From Lentisphaerota bacterium (GTDB lineage Bacteria; Verrucomicrobiota; Lentisphaeria; Victivallales; Victivallaceae), in contig SUWH01000028.1 of assembly GCA_015061605.1 (NCBI GenBank), forward strand, positions 1 through 33,936: a stretch of DNA of 33,936 nt, given 5' to 3'. Shown here one piece after another: positions 8,600 through 16,155 of the stretch. The position numbers and the translations under genes were made by a program. Position 1 is the first letter of the stretch. Each line of letters starts with the position of its first letter. Below the pieces are notes generated by a model that was not told the origin of the DNA, did no database searches, and was given only the letters and a program-made list of their open reading frames with translations.

Positions 8600-9667
8600 T
8601 TACTTGTTTTCAACCGGACGGCGCATCATCGTATCCCGCGGGGAAAGACGGCGTTCCATACCGTATTCCATGACAGTTTCCAACATCTTGTATGCCACTT
8701 CCAGTTTGTTTTCAAACGGTTCGACTTTGAGGGCGGCGGCTTCAAAGGTCATGGTGACGGCGCCGGTAGCCATGCTGACGGCATCGTTGATGTCACACTG
8801 GACACTGTATGCTTCTTCACCATAATCCAGCACTCTGCCGATCTTATCCGACCAGAGGCGGTTGAGGGTGTGGACCGTTTTGTAGTTTCCGGGATAATTG
8901 ATGATGGTCGGATGGACGAAGTGGGGGCTCATCTGCGCTGAATGGAGATTTACCATACAGTCGATACGCTCTTCATGGGCAATGCGCAAAATGGCTTTAG
9001 CTTCATTGGAAATGATATTTCCCGGAGCAGAATCGAGCTGGATGTTCACACCGTCAAAATTGTAGTAAGTGCCAAGCTGATCGACCTCTTCCATCGGGAG
9101 CGGGAAATATTCTTTCAAATCCGGCCAGACCAGATATTCGCCGTTTTTGAGCCGGGTCTGGATCGGGCCGTAGTCTTCGGGCATACACCCCATCAGACAG
9201 TCCGGGGCAAAACTGCGGGCATCCATATTGACACAGGGCATCAGGACGATACGGTAATTTTTGGCAAGATCGACCAGATAGGGGCGGGGAACACCGCGGT
9301 GGTCGACTCCGGTTTCCAGAAGGCGGATAAAGTTGCTCAAAGTGGCAATACCTTCAGTCTCTTCGGCGTGGATACCGGCGATGAACATCAAGGTCTGCTG
9401 TTTGGTATTGGTGTAATATTCCGGATGTTTGCTGCCGGTGAGACTGGGCCAGTTGACTTTGCGCTGGGGAAGCTTTTCGCCGTAAGTGACGACATAGACC
9501 GGAAATCCGCCGGGGGTATGAGTGGCTGTTTCGACATGTCCTTTTTTGATCGCATTGACATCATCGATTATTTCCGGGACCCGGACGCGCCACCAATCGG
9601 GGCGGGGGTAGGTTTTTTCGATCTTGCGCTGCACCAGATTTTCACAAAGTTTTTTGTAATCGTTCAT
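8600..9667 (-). CDS. M14-family zinc carboxypeptidase-like protein
   Basis: 355 residues. Zinc ligands of the M14 family are visible: the H-x-x-E pair in AGIHAEETEG (H100, E103) and the third histidine in MVNLHSAQ (H242). The general base is E309 in VTMTFEAA. NMDARSF and YYNFDGVNIQLD stand where other M14 enzymes have their substrate-carboxylate and arginine segments, but the sequences are atypical. No signal peptide is seen, which points to a cytoplasmic peptidase or amidase, perhaps acting on a short peptide or an amino-acyl conjugate rather than on murein. The gene starts with AAGGAG and ends 14 bases before the propeller gene, so it is probably first in the five-gene unit. No strong promoter was found in the 60 bases upstream, so read-through from the malic-enzyme unit is possible. 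Confidence 0.8.
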   Translation of the reverse strand: MNDYKKLCENLVQRKIEKTYPRPDWWRVRVPEIIDDVNAIKKGHVETATHTPGGFPVYVVTYGEKLPQRKVNWPSLTGSKHPEYYTNTKQQTLMFIAGIHAEETEGIATLSNFIRLLETGVDHRGVPRPYLVDLAKNYRIVLMPCVNMDARSFAPDCLMGCMPEDYGPIQTRLKNGEYLVWPDLKEYFPLPMEEVDQLGTYYNFDGVNIQLDSAPGNIISNEAKAILRIAHEERIDCMVNLHSAQMSPHFVHPTIINYPGNYKTVHTLNRLWSDKIGRVLDYGEEAYSVQCDINDAVSMATGAVTMTFEAAALKVEPFENKLEVAYKMLETVMEYGMERRLSPRDTMMRRPVENK

Positions 9668-9727
9668 AAGAATCTCCTTTTAAATGCGACTTGCCATATA
9701 ATTTGACATACTTGAAAATTGCGGCCT

Positions 9728-9892
9728 TTACTGTCTGAAGTATAAATATGCCAGAAGCAGTGTTACCACAAAACCGAAGATCATTCCGGCAAAAAATTTC
9801 AATATCCGGATCAAAATGGCGAATGCCGCCACCGATAACACAATGTAAATCAGTGTACGGACGATATTGGCGGCATTCAAATCAAAATCCAT
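9728..9892 (-). CDS. Small two-helix membrane protein, 54 residues
   Basis: A short reading frame whose translation opens MDFDLNAANIVRTLIYIV and ends LLLAYLYFRQ, followed by TAA. Two hydrophobic helices are clear: about residues 11-29 and 34-51, separated by the basic turn RILKF. It begins eight bases after the malic enzyme stop, on the same strand, with no strong ribosome site (AACAGATC), so translation is probably coupled to the upstream gene. No family is recognised. The clean pair of helices, in-frame stop and tight spacing argue that it is a real gene rather than chance. It may be an accessory membrane peptide, or simply a poorly conserved hypothetical. Confidence 0.6.
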   Translation of the reverse strand: MDFDLNAANIVRTLIYIVLSVAAFAILIRILKFFAGMIFGFVVTLLLAYLYFRQ

Positions 9893-9900
9893 GATCTGTT

Positions 9901-11238
9901 TCAGCGGTTTCTGCTGATCCTCCGGGCGACTTCAGCTTCATAGGCATCCAGATCGTCGATCATGATCTGTGCCACGCCGCTTTTCATTGCGGCTTCGGCG
10001 ACCATGCGGGCAACGTGCGGCACCACCCGGGGGTCAAACGGTTTGGGAATGACCATATCGGCATAGAGCCCCGGAGCGCGGTCAAACATGCCTTTGGCGG
10101 CATCAGCGGGATAAGCCTGTTTGAGCATGGCTCTGACATCTTCGGGGATGGGGGAAGTTGCCAATTCAGCCAGAGCGGCGGAAGCGGCAAGTTTCATCTC
10201 TTCATTGATATCTTTGGCTCTCACGTCCAGCGCACCGCGGAAAATACCGGGGAAACCGAGAACATTGTTGATCTGATTGGGATAATCGCTTCTTCCGGTA
10301 CCGGCGAGTTTAGCTCCGGCGGCGATCGCCACATCGGGGAAAATTTCCGGAGTGGGGTTCGCCATGGCAAAAACGATGGCATCGCGGTTCATGGATCTGA
10401 CCATATCGGCGGTAACGCAGTTGGGAGCGGAAAATCCGAGGAAAATATCTGCACCTTTGATCGCTTCGGCGAGGGTGCGGAAGGGGGTGTCTCTGGCGAA
10501 CATCTGCTGTTCTTCACTCAAATCGGTACGACCGGTGTGAAGCACACCATTGATGTCGCAGAGGATCATATTTTCCAGTTTCGCTCCGGCAGTGAGGTAG
10601 AACTTACTGCACGCCAGCCCGGCGGCACCGGCACCGTTGACCACGAAACGGCACTCTCCGATCTTCTTGCCGACCGCTTTAAGTCCATTCAGAATTGCGG
10701 CAAGCGAAATAATCGCCGTACCGTGCTGGTCATCGTGGAAAACCGGGATGGAAAGCATCTTTTTAAGTTCGCGTTCAACTTTGAAGCAGGCAGGAGAAGC
10801 GATATCTTCCAGATTGAATCCGCCGAAAGAGGGTTCGAGCGTGGCGGCGGCGGCGATCAGTTTGTCCGTATCGGTGCGGCCTTCGGCATTGGCAACGCGG
10901 TTGAGGCAAATGGGAACAGCATCAATGTCGGCAAAGTGTTTGAAAAGTACCGCTTTACCCTCCATCACCGGAAGTCCCGCTTCGGCCCCGATATTGCCCA
11001 GTCCCAGCACCGCAGTTCCATCGCTTATGACGGCGACCATATTACCGCGGGCGGTATATTTCCAGACATCTTCTTTATTTTCCTTGATTTCCAGACAGGG
11101 CTGGGCGACACCGGGGGTATAAGCCAGACTCAAGTCATCGGCACTGGCACAGGACTTGGTGGGCAGTACAGTGATTTTGCCGGGACGGCCGGAAGCGTGA
11201 TATTCAAGGGCTTTGTTTTTGAGTTCTTCAGGTGTCAT
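9901..11238 (-). CDS. NAD(P)-dependent malic enzyme, short bacterial form
   Basis: 445 residues; converts malate to pyruvate, CO2 and NAD(P)H in the cytoplasm. The malic N-domain shows SLAYTPGVAQPC with the catalytic tyrosine Y40, and VMEGKAVLFKHFADIDAVPI with the catalytic lysine K95. Metal ligands are in FNLEDIASP (E144, D145) and FHDDQHGTAI (D169/D170). The NAD-binding Rossmann segment is VVNGAGAAGLAC (202-207). Length is that of single-domain bacterial malic enzymes, without the phosphotransacetylase-like C-terminal domain of MaeB. Cofactor preference cannot be read by eye. Start ATG has a GGAGAGA site and a plausible upstream promoter. A small membrane protein follows directly. Confidence 0.95.
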   Translation of the reverse strand: MTPEELKNKALEYHASGRPGKITVLPTKSCASADDLSLAYTPGVAQPCLEIKENKEDVWKYTARGNMVAVISDGTAVLGLGNIGAEAGLPVMEGKAVLFKHFADIDAVPICLNRVANAEGRTDTDKLIAAAATLEPSFGGFNLEDIASPACFKVERELKKMLSIPVFHDDQHGTAIISLAAILNGLKAVGKKIGECRFVVNGAGAAGLACSKFYLTAGAKLENMILCDINGVLHTGRTDLSEEQQMFARDTPFRTLAEAIKGADIFLGFSAPNCVTADMVRSMNRDAIVFAMANPTPEIFPDVAIAAGAKLAGTGRSDYPNQINNVLGFPGIFRGALDVRAKDINEEMKLAASAALAELATSPIPEDVRAMLKQAYPADAAKGMFDRAPGLYADMVIPKPFDPRVVPHVARMVAEAAMKSGVAQIMIDDLDAYEAEVARRISRNR

Positions 11239-11279
11239 TTTCTTCTCTCCTGTTGATTATTACAATAATATTCAACTAT

Positions 11280-11308
11280 AATATACAACGTGATAAGATA
11301 AAATTCCA
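11280..11308 (-). promoter_or_regulatory. Candidate promoter of the malic enzyme gene
   Basis: Minus-strand TGGAAT (11303-11308), 17 bases, then TATATT (11280-11285), about 41 bases upstream of the ATG. The -35 is weak, but the -10 and spacing repeat the pattern of other promoters here. Confidence 0.4.
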
Positions 11309-11328
11309 GAAGAAGTTGCAACTCTTGC

Positions 11329-11367
11329 AAAAAAAAAGGCTGTGCATGGGAATTCCCGCGCACAGCC
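11329..11367 (-). terminator. Rho-independent terminator of the SGNH hydrolase gene
   Basis: On the minus strand GGCTGTGC pairs perfectly with GCACAGCC (arms 11360-11367 and 11338-11345). The 14-base loop can itself fold through GGGAATTCCC, and nine T residues follow. It lies just after the stop at 11395 and insulates that gene from the malic enzyme promoter. Confidence 0.9.
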
Positions 11368-11394
11368 GGAGTAATAAATCAAGTCTATTACAAC

Positions 11395-12291
11395 TTATTT
11401 ACCGTACTTTTCAAAGTAGGGTTTGAGAGATTCGCCCCAGATGGAGTAGCCTTTGACATTGCGGGGATGGAGCAAGTCGGGCATCATCGCTTTTTCCAGG
11501 ATGCCGTCAGCGGTGAGGAAGTTTTTGCGGATATCGACCCATTCGACCTTGTCGCCGTCGCAGAATTTAACGATTTCGGCGTTGACTTTTTCATTGACAA
11601 TACGTCTCCAGTCTTTGTTGTCAGCTCCGCGCGGGAAGATGGCATAGAGCAGGATCTTGGCTTCCGGATAGCGGGCGCGGACCTTTTCGACGATAAGCTT
11701 GATACCGGCGATGGTGGCTTCGGGGGAATTGCGGTGGTTGTTGGTACCGATCATGATGGTAACAAGCTGCGGTTTGATGAGTTCCAAGATACCGCTCTTT
11801 TCGATGATCCAGAGGGTGTGCTGGGTACGGTCGCCGCCGCATCCGAGGTTGAGGATGCTGTAAGGATCGAGATATTTTGCCTTGGCAGCTTTGGCGGCGG
11901 GATATTCCCACTGGTGGGTGATGGAGTCGCCGAGCATCAGGATCTTGATTTTATCTTTGTTGGCTTCGGCAAAAGCCTTTTTGGCGGCATGGCGTTTGGC
12001 ATGACGTTTGTACTGAACGGGAGTGGTGGTCTGTTTGATTTCCTTTTCAAGAGTGAGTTTTTTGGGAGCTTTCTTCACCGCAGATTTCTTGGCGGGAGCC
12101 TTTTTGGCGGCTTTCCTGGCGGGAGCTTTCTTCGCCGGGGCTTTGGTTTCCGGAGCTTTGGTTTCCGGAGCTTTGGTTTCCGGAGCTTTGGTTTCCGGAG
12201 CTTTGGTTTCCGGAGCATCTCCGGTAATGCAGCAGCCGGAAACACCGACCATTGCGGCGAGCATCATAGAGAACAAATTGAGATGTTTCAT
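11395..12291 (-). CDS. Lipoprotein SGNH/GDSL hydrolase with PETKA-repeat and Lys/Ala-rich linker
   Basis: 298 residues. A lipoprotein signal peptide ends in the lipobox VSGC (C20). Five PETKA repeats (27-51) follow, then a Lys/Ala/Pro-rich stretch (52-78). The hydrolase domain (about 112-298) has block I LMLGDSITHQWE (nucleophile S123), block II LNLGCGGDRTQ, block III IGTNNH (N184) and block V PDLLHPR (D272, H275). It resembles PAF-acetylhydrolase-type esterases that remove acetyl groups from glycans or lipids. The linker should hold the enzyme away from the membrane; its lysine-rich part could bind anionic cell-wall polymers, which is inference. SD AAGGGAT; own promoter and terminator, so it is monocistronic. 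Proximity to the divergent GH2 glycosidase suggests a role in polysaccharide deacetylation. Confidence 0.88.
   Translation of the reverse strand: MKHLNLFSMMLAAMVGVSGCCITGDAPETKAPETKAPETKAPETKAPETKAPAKKAPARKAAKKAPAKKSAVKKAPKKLTLEKEIKQTTTPVQYKRHAKRHAAKKAFAEANKDKIKILMLGDSITHQWEYPAAKAAKAKYLDPYSILNLGCGGDRTQHTLWIIEKSGILELIKPQLVTIMIGTNNHRNSPEATIAGIKLIVEKVRARYPEAKILLYAIFPRGADNKDWRRIVNEKVNAEIVKFCDGDKVEWVDIRKNFLTADGILEKAMMPDLLHPRNVKGYSIWGESLKPYFEKYGK
12141..12215 (-). repeat. Five perfect 15-bp tandem repeats encoding PETKA
   Basis: The plus-strand unit CTTTGGTTTCCGGAG occurs five times without a mismatch inside the lipoprotein gene. Perfect identity at the DNA level implies recent expansion or gene conversion. 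Changes in copy number keep frame, so linker length could vary between strains. Confidence 0.97.
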
Positions 12292-12311
12292 TTTTTATCC
12301 CTTTTTTTCTG

Positions 12312-12338
12312 GTTTACGGAATATATTTTATTCCAAAC
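12312..12338. promoter_or_regulatory. Inverted repeat in the leader of the SGNH hydrolase gene
   Basis: GGAATA, five bases, TATTCC (12318-12334), extended outward by GTTT and AAAC with a two-base bulge. It lies downstream of the putative -10 of the lipoprotein gene and upstream of its ATG. It could be an operator or a leader hairpin. Confidence 0.4.
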
Positions 12339-12352
12339 TTGACGATGACATT

Positions 12353-12381
12353 AAATTAGCACATAACAGAGTCATTGTCAA
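12353..12381 (-). promoter_or_regulatory. Promoter of the SGNH hydrolase gene
   Basis: Minus-strand consensus TTGACA (12376-12381), 17 bases, TAATTT (12353-12358), about 62 bases upstream of the ATG. It has the best -35 match in the window. Confidence 0.65.
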
Positions 12382-12404
12382 GTGAGCGGACATAAAATAT
12401 CTGC

Positions 12405-12433
12405 TTGAAAATCACTGTGGAGCGGGATATATT
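12405..12433 (+). promoter_or_regulatory. Promoter of the GH2 gene
   Basis: TTGAAA (12405-12410), 17 bases, TATATT (12428-12433). Transcription would begin near 12440. This rules out an in-frame TTG at 12405 as the start codon and favours the ATG at 12471. Confidence 0.65.
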
Positions 12434-12470
12434 ATGCGTGAAACTTCAACTGCATTCAACAGGTAAAACT

Positions 12471-15251
12471 ATGAGCAAAATTATCAACTTGTCCGGCAAA
12501 TGGGAATTCACCTGCCGCCCGGAATCCCGTACTCCCGGTGAAAAATGTCCGGAAAACTTTCCCGGTTTCATGCTGATTCCCGGATTTTGGGACGACCATT
12601 ATGAACTTTTTGATTATACTGACGACTTTGACCGCAATGCCCGTTTCAATCCGGAGTACCGCCCGATACACTTTCCGATGGGTCAGGTCACACCGGATGC
12701 TTCCAAACCTTTCATCACCGGCACGGCATATTACCGCAAAAAAATCACCATTGCCAATATCGATGATTGCTGTGCAGTTTTATCCGTCGGACCGGCGGTC
12801 TGGGGCAGTGAAGTATTCTGCAACGGCAGAAGTGCCGGATACAACAGCGGATATTCAACCGGTTACGAATACGACCTTACCGGTTTGCTCAAATCCGGAG
12901 AAAACGAGATCGTCATCGCGGTTTCCAACTGCAACCGGGGCGGTGCCCGGGATTCTGCCAACGGTCAGCACCGGGGTTGTGCGGTACGCGGTTTCAAATC
13001 GACCCGGGGCGGTATCAGCCGGGGAGTGAGTTTGAAACTCTCTTCAAAAGCTGTGATAACCGGTTGCTGTGCCGCATTGAAAGATGGTAATTTTTACTTC
13101 ACAGCCGACATTTCCGGCAAAGGTGAATTTGCTCTGCGCTACACTGTTTCTTATCAGGGGAAAACGCTTCTGGGCAATACCCTTGCCCTCTCCGGGAACA
13201 GTACAGTCTGCGACAGTGCCGATGCGGGAAATCTTCCGCGCTGGAGCGATTGTTCTCCGGAACTCTGCCGTTTGAATGTGGAACTGCTCTCCGGAAATGA
13301 TATCCTTGACACCCGGGATACCGAATGCGGTTTTGCGGAAATGCAAGTGGACGGATTTGATATCCTGCTCAACGGTGTTCCGAAGTTTCTGCGCGGCTCA
13401 ACCGAACACTGTTACTATCCGGAAACCTGCAATCCCCATTGTGATGCAGAAAAATATTTCCGCGATCTGTCTGTACTCAAAGCTGCCGGATTCAACTTTA
13501 TGCGCTGTCACACCTGGTGCCCGCCGGAAGAGTTTTTCACCGCCTGCGACCGCCTCGGTATGATCGTCCAGACCGAAGTTCCGCCCAACAGCAGTGTTGA
13601 AGAGTGGCAGAGCATCATCAGGATGATTTCCAGACATGTTTCAGCGCGCATCCTCTGCGGCGGCAATGAGGAAAATCTCACAGCAAACCATATCGGAAAA
13701 CTGCGTAAACTTCAGCAGAATATGAAACTCATCGCTCCGTGGATGCTTTTCAATCCGCAGGAAGCATTGCCGCTGGTCGAATACCGGCTGGAAGCAACTC
13801 CACAGGAAGAACTGCACGACGGGGATATCGTTGATACTCCATATCCGCACAACAAACGCAAACTTGCTGAAATCGCAGAATTTTCCGATTTGTACGGCGG
13901 ATTCAACTGGGGATTTGCCAGCTATTTTCCGGATGAATTTCCCGGTGTGGAAGAGATGGAAAAACGGCTTGCCGTCTACAATAAGCCGTGCCTTTCCCAT
14001 GAGGCGGGCATTCTGGGCGGCTACATCGACCTTGCGCTGGAATCCCGATATGAAAACACTTACATAACACCGGAACTTTATACCAAAATCCGCGAATATC
14101 AGCAGAAAAACGGTGTTTCCTTTGAAAAGTCCCAATATTTTTATGAACTTAATTCCCGCTATATTGCTTCATTGCGTAAACAGCTGTTGGAAAATCTCCG
14201 CAGCTGTCCCACCTTGCGCGGCTACGATTTTCTCGGCGGCGTGGACTGCCACTGGCACCGCTGCGGCTATCCCTGCGGGGTATTCAATGAGTTCTACGAA
14301 GCCAAACCCGGCGAAACCGCAGAAACTTTCCGCCGCTGCAACGGGGAAAGCGTCCTGCTCTGCGATGCCGGATTTCAACGCAATTACCGAGCCGGGAATA
14401 CCTTTGAACAGGAGATATCAATATCTTACTTCGGCGAAACCGTACGGAAAAATGCAGTTGTAACATGGAATTTCAATGCCGGAGATTTTGCTGTTTCCGG
14501 AGAGATACCTATCGCTGAACTCATCCCCGGAAAAGTGCTGCCTCTCGGCAAGGTAAAATTTGAACTTCCCGCTTTTGCCAGTGCCGTAAAAGCGGTCTTG
14601 TCCTGCACTTTGCTCCATGAAGGATTCAAAGTGGCAAATGACTGGAATTTCTGGTGCTATCCGGAAGTTTCTTCTGAAATTCCGGAAAATTCCGCCATCG
14701 CTTACAATTTTACGGAAAAAGAGATCGACTTTGTTGCCAATGGCGGTAATCTGCTGCTGCTGGATGATTTCCCCTGCGACGTTTCTGAAGAATTTTACCG
14801 CCCATGCTCCACCGGCAGAAGCAACGGTCACTACGGATTTTATGTCAACAGTCATCCGGTGCTGGATAACTTCCCCCACGAGAACTTTCTGGAATTTCAG
14901 ATTTTCAATATGATGAGCTCCGGAAAAGCGCTGCTGTTCAAAGCAGATTCCCCCTTGCCCTTTGCCCCCGCAGTCGGACTCATTCCCCCTTACAAGCTCC
15001 ATCAGCAAAAGGCTCTGATCGCCGAATATGCGGTCGGCAAAGGCAGGCTGGTTCTCTGTACGCTGAATTTGGATATTGACGATCCGGCGGCAAAGTTCCT
15101 CAAGGCACAACTGCTGAACTATTTGAGCTGCGGCAATTTCGTCCCGGCTCCGGCAGCAGCTCCGGAAACTTTGAAAAAACTCTGCGGCAAGTCCACTCTT
15201 TCCGCCGCCGTCACCACCGATATCGCCTGGGACCCCAACGCCGGAAAGTAA
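12471..15251 (+). CDS. Glycoside hydrolase family 2-type enzyme
   Basis: 926 residues from the ATG at 12471 (AGGTAA site; promoter just upstream). It starts with a GH2 sugar-binding jelly roll (INLSGKWEF near the N terminus, then YDLTGLLKSGENEIVIAVSN). An Ig-like domain follows, then the TIM barrel beginning FDILLNGVPKFLRGSTEHCYYP. The acid/base is E400 in CGGNEEN and the nucleophile is probably E511 in CLSHEAGILGG. FMRCHTWCPPEEFFTACDRLGMIVQTE is the typical barrel segment. The C terminus (about 740-900, VANGGNLLLLDDFP ... GKGRLVLCTLNLD) resembles the glutamine-amidotransferase-like domain found in some beta-galactosidases. It should remove terminal beta-linked sugars (galactose, mannose or glucuronate). 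No signal peptide is visible, so oligosaccharides would be cleaved inside the cell. Confidence 0.85.
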   Translation: MSKIINLSGKWEFTCRPESRTPGEKCPENFPGFMLIPGFWDDHYELFDYTDDFDRNARFNPEYRPIHFPMGQVTPDASKPFITGTAYYRKKITIANIDDCCAVLSVGPAVWGSEVFCNGRSAGYNSGYSTGYEYDLTGLLKSGENEIVIAVSNCNRGGARDSANGQHRGCAVRGFKSTRGGISRGVSLKLSSKAVITGCCAALKDGNFYFTADISGKGEFALRYTVSYQGKTLLGNTLALSGNSTVCDSADAGNLPRWSDCSPELCRLNVELLSGNDILDTRDTECGFAEMQVDGFDILLNGVPKFLRGSTEHCYYPETCNPHCDAEKYFRDLSVLKAAGFNFMRCHTWCPPEEFFTACDRLGMIVQTEVPPNSSVEEWQSIIRMISRHVSARILCGGNEENLTANHIGKLRKLQQNMKLIAPWMLFNPQEALPLVEYRLEATPQEELHDGDIVDTPYPHNKRKLAEIAEFSDLYGGFNWGFASYFPDEFPGVEEMEKRLAVYNKPCLSHEAGILGGYIDLALESRYENTYITPELYTKIREYQQKNGVSFEKSQYFYELNSRYIASLRKQLLENLRSCPTLRGYDFLGGVDCHWHRCGYPCGVFNEFYEAKPGETAETFRRCNGESVLLCDAGFQRNYRAGNTFEQEISISYFGETVRKNAVVTWNFNAGDFAVSGEIPIAELIPGKVLPLGKVKFELPAFASAVKAVLSCTLLHEGFKVANDWNFWCYPEVSSEIPENSAIAYNFTEKEIDFVANGGNLLLLDDFPCDVSEEFYRPCSTGRSNGHYGFYVNSHPVLDNFPHENFLEFQIFNMMSSGKALLFKADSPLPFAPAVGLIPPYKLHQQKALIAEYAVGKGRLVLCTLNLDIDDPAAKFLKAQLLNYLSCGNFVPAPAAAPETLKKLCGKSTLSAAVTTDIAWDPNAGK

Positions 15252-15287
15252 TGGGGGCATTTCCGGCACAAGCAGTGAATTGACAAA

Positions 15288-15325
15288 GTAAACGCACACG
15301 ACTCTGAAAATGAGCGTGTGTTTAC
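15288..15325 (+). terminator. Possible terminator after the GH2 gene
   Basis: CACACG pairs with CGTGTG and the outer GTAAA with TTTAC, with a two-base bulge. The following stretch is only moderately T-rich. It is a plausible but imperfect terminator. Confidence 0.4.
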
Positions 15326-15381
15326 TTTTACAATCGTCACTGTGTAAAAAATGATTATTTTTCGATAATATCGTTTGCTAT

Positions 15382-15409
15382 TTGTTCAATGTTGGTGTAT
15401 TTTAATAAT
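15382..15409 (+). promoter_or_regulatory. Candidate promoter of the tetR-fabH operon
   Basis: TTGTTC (15382-15387), 16 bases, AATAAT (15404-15409). The -10 abuts the palindrome at 15408-15425, so a bound repressor would block polymerase. Confidence 0.45.
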
Positions 15410-15425
15410 TAAACATTTGTTTAAT
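15408..15425. promoter_or_regulatory. Palindromic operator upstream of tetR
   Basis: ATTAAACATTTGTTTAAT is a perfect 8+8 inverted repeat around a TT centre, ending 20 bases before the TetR ATG. Size and symmetry suit a TetR dimer, so autoregulation of tetR-fabH is the obvious reading. Confidence 0.65.
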
Positions 15426-15445
15426 ATTGATTGGAAACCGGAAAT

Positions 15446-16153
15446 ATGGGCAAAAGCGAGAACAGCGAAAACAGCCGGCAGGCACTTATTGTGGCTGCCG
15501 GAGAGCTGTTTGCGGAAAACGGCGTGAGCGGTACCAATGTCCGTTCCATCGCCGCCAAAGCCGGAGTAAATGTCGCTCTGATCAACTATCACTTCGGTAA
15601 CAAAGACGGTCTGGTCAATGCGGTGATCGACTTCGTTCTGGATGCTTACCGTCACTATATGCCCAACGAATTTATCCGGAACAATCCGGAACTCTGGAAC
15701 ACCCCCGCCGGTCAGCGCAGGATCGTTACCTACATGGTCGATCAGGCGTTTGAATTCATCCGGCCGCGCCGGGAAAATCCGTGGATAAACACCTTCATCA
15801 TGCGCTGTGCCGAATCCAATGACATCGGCCGCAAGCGTATTTTGCACGGTATCTTTGTCCCGGGGTGTATCCGCTATACCAAAACGTATGCCAGAATCAC
15901 CGGAAGCACCAACTACCGCCGCGCCCGCTGCTGGGCGATGTCGGTATTTTCACCGGCATTTATTTATGCCACAACTCCGGGGGTTATTGATCAAACCTGT
16001 CCGGGCAAACGTGCCGATGACCATTTTTACGATGAGTTGAAAAAATGGAGCATCAACGTTGCTTTGTACGGACTCGGGCTTCAAACTGAAGCCGGTTCAG
16101 CCGGACCGGAACTCAACGATAAAAGAATACATACCAAAATTGCAGGGGATTGA
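15446..16153 (+). CDS. TetR-family transcriptional regulator
   Basis: 235 residues from the ATG at 15446; an in-frame TTG at 15431 is less likely. The N-terminal DNA-binding domain is clear: RQALIVAAGELFAENGVSGTN followed by VRSIAAKAGVNVALINYHFGNKDGL (about 11-55). The ligand domain (about 80-215) includes PWINTFIMRCAE and resembles the CecR/DUF1956-type C-terminal domain, with moderate certainty. Its stop is two bases before the FabH ATG, so the two are co-transcribed. A perfect palindrome overlaps the promoter and is the likely binding site. Pairing with FabH suggests it may sense an acyl-CoA or a membrane-active compound; this is inference. Confidence 0.85.
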   Translation: MGKSENSENSRQALIVAAGELFAENGVSGTNVRSIAAKAGVNVALINYHFGNKDGLVNAVIDFVLDAYRHYMPNEFIRNNPELWNTPAGQRRIVTYMVDQAFEFIRPRRENPWINTFIMRCAESNDIGRKRILHGIFVPGCIRYTKTYARITGSTNYRRARCWAMSVFSPAFIYATTPGVIDQTCPGKRADDHFYDELKKWSINVALYGLGLQTEAGSAGPELNDKRIHTKIAGD

Positions 16154-16155
16154 TT

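Noticed and set aside
9668..9727. A dedicated promoter for the M14-led operon
   Set aside because: TTATAT-like letters occur but no -35 at 16-18 bases; cannot be separated from AT-rich background.
10015..11256. Long open frame of 413 codons on the plus strand opposite malic enzyme
   Set aside because: Low-complexity Gly/Phe/Asp-rich translation, no ribosome site or motif; it is the antisense shadow of a well-supported malic enzyme.
12141..12215. Short regular repeats as a possible CRISPR array
   Set aside because: Units are directly adjacent with no spacers and lie in a coding frame.
11467..12342. Open frame with FGFRS repeats on the plus strand opposite the lipoprotein hydrolase
   Set aside because: The repeat is only the reverse reading of the PETKA DNA repeat; the minus strand carries lipobox, SGNH blocks, promoter and terminator.
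12405..12470. TTG at 12405 as the start of the GH2 gene, adding 22 residues
   Set aside because: It coincides with the -35 box of a good promoter and has no ribosome site; the ATG at 12471 has one.
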